Below, piece by piece: positions 56,542 to 64,000 of a stretch of DNA of 64,000 bases. The DNA is from Lingula anatina (lineage: Eukaryota > Brachiopoda > Lingulata > Lingulida > Lingulidae). The stretch covers positions 347,988 to 411,987 of the forward strand of contig NW_019773637.1 of NCBI RefSeq assembly GCF_001039355.2. Direction: 5' to 3'. A model generated the notes under the pieces. The model was not told where the DNA came from and searched no databases. It saw only the letters and a program-made list of their open reading frames with translations. The position numbers and the translations under genes were made by a program. Positions within the stretch are counted from its first letter, which is position 1, and each line of letters opens with the position of its first letter.

Positions 56542-58592
56542 ATGACCTCCAGAGTTCTCCTTGGTTGCTTTTTGGCTGTTCTGCTACTTCCAGATTCAAT
56601 TGATGCCAGGTGTGAGTACAGTTTTAAAAATGTTAAGTCGGAGTCGTTATCGACCTGTTTTTGTGAGATAATGCCGTGGTTAAACCCAATCATGTACATG
56701 CAACAGTGACATTTACCTTATGGTACAACCAGACCCCGGGTGAGACTATGGCAAGGACAAATTAAAAACAGCATATGTATATAGTGTTTGTTGCTGCATT
56801 TACCTTCATTATTATATTATATGTCACGCCTATTGAAGCTGCTGGGGTTAATTAATTAGCGTTTAGACCCTTCAGTAGGCGTGCCAGGCATTTAAGGCGC
56901 TTAAGCTAAATGTAATCTAGAGGGAAACTCTTGGGAGATGGATCGATCCCGTTAGATCAGTCTAGGTATAGAAACCCAGTCTAAGAGAATGTTATTTGGT
57001 TCGGTAGTTTTGAAAACGATATTATCAATGTTTAGCTTTTTCGCTGAAAACCGGAATGGGAACTGGTTTATTCTACACTGAAAAAGCCCAAACTGAAAGG
57101 GTAGTACAAGAAAATTCCTTCGTTGAAATATAAACCTTTAATAGATAGGTGGCATAAGACAATTAAGGATGTATTTGAATGGAGTAGACACGGACAAATA
57201 CCAGTTTCAATTTGCCAAGCGTACCGGAATGATAAAACAAACTTCTTAGTCAGGACGTAATTAAATTCTGATATAACGACACTTATAGAAATCTGTTCGT
57301 GCAGAACCGAACGTTTAAAATATGGAAGGTACATAAATATGTGTGTTTTCATGTTACAGGTGTATCGGGAGTAGTGTCCAGCGACGTCTGTAACAAAGAC
57401 GGTAGCCAAATCTGTCAGAGTCAAGTGAAGCATGTGCGTTTCGATGAACCGTTCATAAGGACTCCAAACGTTTTGGTGGCAATTTCGAAATTTGATATTT
57501 GGTAAGATACAGCATTAACCCTTTTACTGTGCCGATACCACCATTGTTTAATTTTGTGTAGAATATTTTGATATACTACGCATAAAAAAACTTGCTTCTA
57601 AAGATAAATACAATTCCTATTTGTGACATTAACTGGGACTGCGTTATTTTGTTTGGAAGAGAAGAGAGCCATAACGACCAGACCCTATCGTACTAAGTGT
57701 GGATCGATCTATCTTCAAAGGGATTTCTGCTAAATTGCTTTCAGCTTATGCGGCTTAAATGACTGTCACGCCTACTGAAGCTACTAGGGGGTAATGAATT
57801 ATTGTTTAACAGCATCAGTAGGCGTGCCAGACATCTAAGCCGCTAAAGCTGAAAGCAAATGAGCGAGAAACCCCTTGGAGATGGATTGATCCTGTTAGAT
57901 CGATCTAGGTATGGGAATCCAGTAATATTTTTCATATGTCAAAATGTTTACAGTTGAGCTTAAAAACAATGGGACCTTACCAACAGTAACACTTTTTTCA
58001 CAACTTAACTGGTTACTTTTTATAACGCCCCCTCTTTTATTAATGGTGTTGCTAGTTGAACAGTTTCATAAGCTACATGTCTGAAATGGCCAATAGGAGG
58101 ATCAGAATTTCACAATTATTCTTTCGTCAATTTTCACCTGGCCCACCAAACTGGCCCTCTCAGGCGATCTATAACACTAAATTATTTCAGAACTTTACTT
58201 AACACTGGTGTTAGAGGAATTGATATAAAATCTGCTTCTATTCTCTTAGGCAGATTTTTTTTGGAAGGAGGCCTACCTCTGCCATTTTTTACGAAGGCAA
58301 AAAACTTGGTGTGCAGTTTGACAAAAAAAACGAAAAAATATTTGCTGTCAGAAAGTTTTCCCCATCTTTCTATTGAATTTAGATGGGATTGTGCTTTGGC
58401 TGCAAACACATGTACGTGTAGTGTGCAATTGTCTTTATTCTCATTATTTTTCTCAATTTCAGGAATGGTGAAAATAGTAGGGTGAATGCATACGCCTCCG
58501 ACATCAGCCCCCTCGGATTCAATGTGAACATGAAAAGCTGGAGCAGCACCTATATGTATTCTATCACCGTCTCATGGATGGCATGTCTCTAA
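56542..58592 (+). CDS. Secreted H-type lectin, right-arm copy, 3 exons
   Basis: Exons are 56542-56611, 57360-57501 and 58463-58592, with lengths and phases identical to the left-arm gene and a 113-residue product. The signal peptide ends near SIDA (residues 19-22). The mature domain has Cys24, Cys34, Cys42 and Cys112, the strand FDEPFIRTPNVLVAISKFDIW (residues 51-71), Arg77 in NSRVNAYASD, Trp97 in KSWSST and MYSITVSW at the C-terminus. Arg77 and Trp97 align with the GalNAc-contacting Arg63 and Trp83 of Helix pomatia agglutinin, so this copy keeps more of the binding site than the left-arm copy. Such lectins are typically secreted multimers. TATAAAAG lies 56-63 nt before the ATG. Confidence 0.92.
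56822..56978. mobile_element. MITE family A, truncated copy in right lectin intron 1
   Basis: It begins at the central hairpin (CACGCCTATTGAAGCTGC, CTTCAGTAGGCGTGCC) and ends GATCGATCC...TAGATCAGTCTAGG. The other half is missing. Confidence 0.7.
57680..57921. mobile_element. MITE family A, complete copy in right lectin intron 2
   Basis: Full foldback with GGATCGATCTATC and GATCGATCTAGG ends and a central hairpin CACGCCTACTGAAGC / CATCAGTAGGCGTG. Confidence 0.75.
58137..58290 (-). mobile_element. Non-LTR reverse-transcriptase relic, right arm
   Basis: On the minus strand this reads IEADFISIPLTPVLSKVLK then a stop, the mirror partner of the fragment at 51,300. The shared position in intron 2 of both lectin genes shows insertion before the inverted duplication. 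Confidence 0.65.
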
Positions 58593-58690
58593 ACTTTTTG
58601 GAATACACATGCATGCTTAAATTGAAAACATTGAGTGTATACAGCAGACATATGGCCAATTTCATTGTTTCGATGTTTGATTATATAACT

Positions 58691-58696
58691 AATAAA
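58691..58696 (+). terminator. Polyadenylation signal of the right-arm lectin gene
   Basis: AATAAA 99 nt after the stop codon, in the conserved context CTAATAAAGGCATGCA. Confidence 0.65.
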
Positions 58697-58825
58697 GGCA
58701 TGCACAGCAACAATTTGTGTCAAAAAGATTTATTTGAAAATAATTAAATGGTATAAAGGGGGGAGAGGTGCCACATGTGTAACGGCTTTTTTTAGTAGCA
58801 ACAATAAACAGCAACAACAACAACA

Positions 58826-58835
58826 ACAATAATAA

Positions 58836-58882
<47 letters not shown>
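58826..58882. repeat. (AAT)n microsatellite downstream of the right-arm lectin
   Basis: AAC and AAT triplet run. The left arm has a (TTA/TTG)n run at the mirror position (50,610-50,640), and the third lectin block has a shorter one near 63,600. Confidence 0.85.
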
Positions 58883-58885
<3 letters not shown>

Positions 58886-58899
58886 GTTTTTTTACGCCG

Positions 58900-59850
58900 C
58901 ACTTAATAGCTATTGCATTTAAAGCACTAAAATTTAATTTCTATAAAATTATTTGAGTGCAAGATAGTATAAAATATGACATATCCTAGAGCAAAAATAC
59001 CGAAATAGTCTAGTGGGATTTCCACAAAATGTGAATAGTAGGGACATTTTTGTGTAAAAGTTGGGAGCCAGGCTTATCAACATAATTTTGGCACGCTGAA
59101 TCCGATTTACCCTGTTCCCAAGCGAAATTTTGCGTTTTTAATGGTCTAATTTGCAAAAAAACAAAATGGCCCCCCAGATTTCCAATTTTCTGCAACATTT
59201 CTGTAACTAGACAGGCGAATATGACAAATGAAGTGTCTTTACCTATATTTTCAGGGTCGAGGAACATTATTTTAATAGATATCTTAAAAGATATTTCTGT
59301 TAGAATTAGGTTTACCCAATTTTCCTAAATATGGAAATTAGGACCGCCATTTCTAAAAACCCGTTTTACTTCTGTATCTCTTTAACTAGGCAAGCAAACA
59401 TGACGCATGGAGTGCCTACACCCATTTTCAGGGTCAAGGAAAGTGGTAAAGACATTTTCCCTATAACCAAATCAGTAATAAGTGCTTCATTGTTACACTG
59501 TAGCAATTATTTGAAATGAATTTGGCAATTAAATACTGTGCTGACATTGGGATGTAAACATTGGAGCACAAAATTGCCCCTTTTACCTAGAAAAAGGTAA
59601 TTCCCTTATTAATGCAATGGAGCGATTTGCTGAATCAAGTAATTCGCGTGATGCAATGTACAGACTTGACATTAAATACAATAGAAATAACAATATGTTT
59701 ATTGAGCACTAAACGATATGAATACATTTGCAGGCTCACTAGATAAGATTATTTACACAATATATAAGAATATACATATGGTACATATGATACATATGGT
59801 AAGGATTTTCTCTTACACAAAAGAATCATCAAGACAAACTTTAAAAATGG
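58900..59850. other. Right-arm sequence between lectin and transposase; degenerate short repeats
   Basis: Two similar stretches, TAACTAGACAGGCGAATATG near 59,204 and TAACTAGGCAAGCAAACATG near 59,383, each followed by TTTCAGGGTC, form a diverged tandem repeat. No gene seen. Confidence 0.5.
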
Positions 59851-59856
59851 AAATAG

Positions 59857-60693
59857 TTAATAATGCGTGCAGCCTCCTCTAGCTACAACCAGAGCCCTCA
59901 CTCGGCGAGGCATACCTGCAGAGAGGTTTCTGAGAGATTGATCCGGTATTGCGTTCCACGCATCAGTCAGAGCTTGTCTAAGTTGATTTGTAGGCTGGAC
60001 CGGTAAGCTATTGATTCCGCGAGTGATTTCTACCCACAGGTTCTGTATTGGATTCATGTCAGAGGAATTCGACGGCCAAGGCGACTGGTTTACCTCTTGG
60101 TTTTGAAGAAAAACAGTTATTGTATGGGCACGGTGTGGTCTGGCATTATCATATTGCAGGATAAAGTTGTCCTGGAAGTACCTTCTTGCAAATGGCAAGC
60201 AAGTATTCTCTAAAATGTCCCTGTATTTCATCTGGTTGAGGTTTCCATCAATTGCCAACAATGGCGTTTTGGTTCCAGCGTGGAAACTGGCCCATACACA
60301 GATACTGTCACCGCCACCAGTCACTGTAGGGGTGACGCAAACCTCGTGCAGTACCTCGTCTGGAAGCCTACGGACTCTGATTCGCCCATCGCGGCGGTGG
60401 AGCTTAAACCTTGTCTTGACTGTAAAAACCATATGAACCCAGTGATTTGGCTGGAACCGCAAATAGTGTCTAGCCCACCATAGATGCAGACGTTGGTGTT
60501 GTTCTGTTATTAGAGGCTTACTTTGAGGTCGCCTAGTAAGGTAACCAGCTAAAAGTAGCCTTACATTCACTAGGGTTCTAGGAACAAGCTTTTGAATGGT
60601 AATTTGCCACTCGTTTTGTTGAGCACGAATGGTTTTTGTCCATATCAAAATGAAACGTTCCCTAAACTTAATACACGCCTTAATATTAATCAT
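59857..60693 (-). mobile_element. Degenerate Tc1-type transposase, N-terminally short
   Basis: The 278-residue reading frame matches the second half of the HTH region (TRRPQSKPLITEQHQRLHLWWARHY) and the whole DDE domain of Tc1 transposases: ICVWASF, LQYDNARPHRAH, SSDMNPIQNLW, and a C-terminal IPDQSLRNL block. Family length is about 340, so the first HTH is missing. Two catalytic positions are changed: the usual FTDESRF is FTVKTRF, and the Glu 35 residues after the second Asp is Gln (PIQNLW for PIENLW). It is therefore probably inactive though still open. No terminal repeats were identified. The mirror position in the left arm lacks it. Confidence 0.88.
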
Positions 60694-60790
60694 TTTAAGG
60701 GGTGGGGGAACCTGTACTTAAAGTTTAATCAGCAGGTAACTTCATTCCATCCATTTAGTTCTTTATTAATTAAAGAATTCACATCAAAAT

Positions 60791-61137
60791 TCAATTTTCA
60801 GTGGCCAACAAACTAACGTCGCATTCTCTTAACAAATTTTCTCGCAACAAGTATTGCACACACTCCTCTTCAACATTTGGGGTCCTGAAAATTAAATAAA
60901 ACAAATATCAGAGTTCCAGTACATTTGATCGTTTTGCTAGATAGTCTATAACTTAAATAGCAACCATGCTATCAAACCACATGCATTAAGTGGAACGGTA
61001 AAAAGTGAAGACTAAGATTACATAGCTCAAAACAAACATTTTTGTTCACCTCGCTTTTGAAGATAACGACGTGAGTTTGCTGGCCATCGACTGGCGAATC
61101 TTGCCTGATGTGGCAGAGCTGCCCTGAAAGCATGCGT
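60791..61137 (-). pseudogene. Two-exon block, copy 3 (right arm), altered by a 14-nt insertion
   Basis: This is the mirror copy of 49396-49745. Exon A (61137-61050) has a 14-nt insertion relative to copy 2 and so changes frame; exon B (60884-60791) keeps TPNVEEE...YLLREN..RECDVS to a stop. One frame stays open across both, but the frame before the insertion differs from copy 2, suggesting decay. Confidence 0.4.
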
Positions 61138-61339
61138 CTGATACATAGAACAGATAAAACTGTATGAGAAAAATTTATGGTTAACACTACCCTTTGCTTC
61201 AGTTGAACCAGCGCTCTTGAATTCTTTTAAAATTCCGATATTTGACTCATTACTGACGTTGACATTTGTAAGGCATATAATAAATATAATATATATACAA
61301 TCAGAGTACAACTGCCTCCTGAAAATATACAAGTTAACT

Positions 61340-62251
61340 GTCCATTACACCTTTCACTTTTTCAATTGTCGGGGTCTTTAAACTTAAGCGGTATCTAAAA
61401 TTAGGGCATCAAAATATATATTACTTTTATTTATTTTTTCCCCCTTGAGCTAACCAGTAGCATTGCAGACGGTAGTTTTACTCTCTGACCACAGGGTGCG
61501 CTGGTAGATTGTTACAAAAATGTTGAAAAGTAGAGTGAGTTTGTGCAGTGTTGATATGTAGAGGAATGTTGTAAGGAAGGCTGATAAATAAGTGTATGTA
61601 CAAATATAAGAAATATCTCAGATCTCACATCTATCTGTTAATACATGTTTGCATATCCATAATATATACTATAGTGCATCTGAAAATGTTATTGTGTACG
61701 CATGATTATACCATTTTTATATTGTTGGATCGAACTCATTCTACCAAATGCGCTAGTATCAATATAAAGGGAATAATACAGCCATATTTGGGTTCTCGAA
61801 CATCCTGAGATTCAGGCTAACATCTTTCGTATTAACATGGTTGAGCTGCTTTCATTAACATATACGCCAGGTAGTGTATAAATGTTTCAATTACTGGGTC
61901 CGTTTACCCTAGGTTCTAGATTCCGGTATTGTAAGCTCGATCTTGATTTCGTATATAACCCATATCTACAATACTAAAAGCGACTCCATCACAAGGTATA
62001 TATTTAACAAGCTAGCTTTTACGTTGCTCTGACACTCAGGGTAGGTCCGTTTGGAGCTCAGTGATATCATGGGGGTATAAAGACAATGAAAGTTAAAAAC
62101 TCGAAACAGTAGAGAATCGTAAATCAGCCAACTGAGGTTATATTAAAATAGGATTTTGTTACTATTGTTGTTTTCTTGTTTTCTTTCAACTTTTTAAATA
62201 ACGTCACAAGGAAAGGTAAATCATATAATTTCCACGATTGACCCCCTCCCC

Positions 62252-62282
<31 letters not shown>

Positions 62283-63080
62283 AGTATGGTTATTGCTACT
62301 ACTAGAGCTAAATACTTCCAGCAAAGGTAAACCAACAAAGGTAAGTAACTCACATGGGGTTAAAACTGAGGAGTATGAATAAAGACAAACTGCAGAGTAA
62401 TATAACGTAACGCTGCTTGTACGGAATGCTTGCACAGAATGGTGAGTTGTTATAAGATCAAAAGACCAATATTCAGATAAGCTGTCAGTTTGCCTTTGTT
62501 TACCTTTACTGGGTTGTGCAGGTTTCTACGTGGAATTTTACCATAACTCAATCCGATGCAGCCAAAGATGTAAAGAAACAATGGTGGAATACACAGAGAG
62601 GACACCCGGACCAATGAAGTTGTAAGAAGTCACTGACAATCCTCGTTAAGTGTAATTATAAAATACCAGAAGAAACCTCTGGGAAGTCAGAACAAAACCG
62701 AAATTACCACAGAGTGACCTTAAGAAGGCCAAGATTTAATTAATAACTATAGCAAGTTTCCCTTCCCGTCTAAGTATGCCTCTAAATTCAGAACAAATAA
62801 TTTTATGAAGGAGAAATGCAGAGTTGTGATTGACTTTGAATGGAACATTTTGCTTCGTCCGTTAGCATAACAAACACAATATAAACTTCTTATGGCATAT
62901 AATTAGCCTGATTATTTTTAGGTTTTCATTCCTATTTCACTCAATACAGACACAATTCTAACAATCGATTTAACCGATTCAATTTTCCGTATCTAAGTTC
63001 TCTTAACATATGATTTTATTATTAGTGTGTGTGTTGTTTTAGAGAGGTTCTCAGTTTCTTGAACGTCAATGCAATCATAA
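61340..63080. other. Intergenic between the inverted duplication and the third lectin block
   Basis: No gene recognised. An acceptor-like TTGTGCAG at 62,513-62,520 precedes a short open stretch (STWNFTITQSDAAKDVKKQW) that ends at a stop within 100 nt, with no partner exon found. Confidence 0.45.
62254..62282. repeat. Poly-C/poly-A tract
   Basis: A run of about 20 C followed by A. It is responsible for a poly-Gly frame on the minus strand that I do not take as coding. Confidence 0.85.
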
Positions 63081-63839
63081 TGCCATGAAATACTCCATCC
63101 AGATGGATAACATGCACTTTTGCAATTACTACCCAATGAATTTTATGTTCCCATCACTGCAAGATAATTTATGAATTTTCTTCACAAAAGTAAGTCAAAA
63201 AGTAACCCAACAAAACAACTTTTATTTTAACATCAAAACAAATTTCCAATTTAGCAAAGTGTGGCTTTCTGTTAAAACAAAAGGTATGCCTTCACCAAAC
63301 AACAGCGTTGAAGTATGAATTGCGTTGTATAAATATTTTCAAAAGACAGCTAATGCAATAAAGCGCAGAAAATAATCCTAACGATAAATATCGAAGAACT
63401 ACATCTTCAGCTTTTTGTGTGAACAGCACTTGTTTTTTTTTTCTACTTTAAATTAAAAGGTTTAGTTATATTTGCTCTTGGATGTGTCATATTTTATATC
63501 TTCCAGTCAAAGAATATTATAGAAATGAAATTTAAGTGCTTTGAAATGCACAAGCTATTAAGTGCGCCGTAAAAGAACATTTATTATTTTTCTTGTTCTT
63601 GTTGTTGTTATAATTATTATTTATTGTTGCTATTAAAAGAAGTGTGACACATGTGTCACATGTGACAACTACCCCTTTATACCATTAAATTATTTCCAGA
63701 AAAGTCTATTTGACACAGATTTCTGCGGTGCATGCATTTATTAGGTATATGATCAAAAACCAAAACAATGAAGTTGGCCATTTGACTGCTGTACGTTCAA
63801 TGTTTTCAATTTAAGAATGCCTGTGTACTCCAAAAAAGT

Positions 63840-63969
63840 TTAGAGGCATGCCATCCAGGAGACGGTGATAGAGTACATATGGGTGCTGCTCCAACTTTTC
63901 ATGTTCACATTGAAGCCGAGGGGGCTGATGTCGGAGGCGTATGCATTCACCCTACTATTTTCACCATTC
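63840..63969 (-). CDS. Third H-type lectin gene, exon 3 only (gene continues beyond the window)
   Basis: A 130-nt exon with acceptor CTTTCAG and an in-frame stop encodes the last 43 residues of an H-type lectin: WNGENSRVNAYASD, SPLGFNVNMKSWSS, HMYSITVSWMACL. It keeps the Arg of NSR, like the right-arm gene. Exons 1 and 2 must lie at higher coordinates outside the window. AATAAA on the minus strand is at 63742-63737. The downstream flank (63,080-63,760) matches the flank of the left-arm gene (49,950-50,830), so a whole gene block was copied. Confidence 0.85.
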
Positions 63970-64000
63970 CTGAAAGTGAGAAAAATAATGAGAATAAAGA

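Larger units (their letters stand above)
48900..61330. repeat. Large inverted duplication (two arms of about 6 kb) carrying the lectin genes
   Basis: The left arm (about 48,900-54,890) is mirrored by the right arm (about 54,920-61,330). Matching pairs are the two-exon block (49396-49745 with 61137-60791), lectin exon 3 (50853 with 58592), a reverse-transcriptase relic (51240 with 58290), MITE remnants (51826 with 57680; 52544 with 56822), lectin exon 1 (53415 with 56542) and an inner block near 54,430 with 55,850. Pair midpoints fall between about 54,700 and 55,260, so the centre is near 54,900-55,100. Arms have diverged by substitutions and indels, so it is not a recent assembly fold. Confidence 0.85.

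Noticed and set aside
62124-62435. Minus-strand frame with a glycine-rich stretch
   Set aside because: The Gly run is only the poly-C tract, and flanking residues show no coding signature.
62521-62620. Acceptor-like TTGTGCAG followed by a short open stretch (KDVKKQWWNTQRGHP)
   Set aside because: No partner exon and a stop within 100 nt; too little to call a gene.
1-64000. CRISPR arrays, operons, ribosome binding sites or prophage
   Set aside because: The introns, polyadenylation signals and protein families are eukaryotic; the spaced repeats seen are minisatellites without variable spacers.

Overview
This window is animal (metazoan) genomic DNA. Its genes are split by introns with GT-AG boundaries (one GC-AG), it is AT-rich, it carries many microsatellites and foldback (MITE-like) transposons, and two single ambiguous bases sit inside exons. 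The protein families (a Drosophila-like PERIOD, an RDH13-like dehydrogenase, secreted H-type lectins and an orphan class A receptor) suggest a marine invertebrate, plausibly a lophotrochozoan such as a mollusc. That assignment is inference.

Layout. Positions 1-16,000 hold no recognisable protein-coding gene. They contain simple repeats, at least eight kinds of short inverted-repeat transposon, a 67-bp minisatellite and two weak promoter or first-exon candidates. From 16,776 to 43,024 (+) lies a period (per) gene reconstructed as 19 coding exons and 919 residues, with an N-terminal helical segment, PAS-A, PAS-B, the YxQxN motif and a long C-terminal exon. A complete seven-exon short-chain dehydrogenase of the RDH11-14 type (24,268-27,471, +) sits on the same strand inside the 7.9-kb third per intron. 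Convergent to per is a two-exon seven-transmembrane receptor with a large extracellular region (47,240-44,081, -); its last codons and stop lie in a MITE inverted repeat.

From 48,900 to 61,300 the DNA is a large inverted duplication centred near 54,900-55,100. Each arm carries an intact three-exon, 113-residue secreted H-type lectin gene with its own TATA box, transcribed outward from the centre, followed by a duplicated two-exon block of unknown nature. MITEs and a reverse-transcriptase relic are mirrored between the arms, so they predate the duplication. A degenerate Tc1-type transposase is seen only in the right arm. A third lectin gene enters the window at its right edge, so this is a small lectin cluster.

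The genes do not form one pathway. PERIOD is a circadian transcriptional repressor, the dehydrogenase is probably a membrane-bound retinal or lipid carbonyl reductase (with an altered catalytic serine position), the receptor has no assigned ligand, and the lectins are probably secreted GalNAc-binding recognition proteins.
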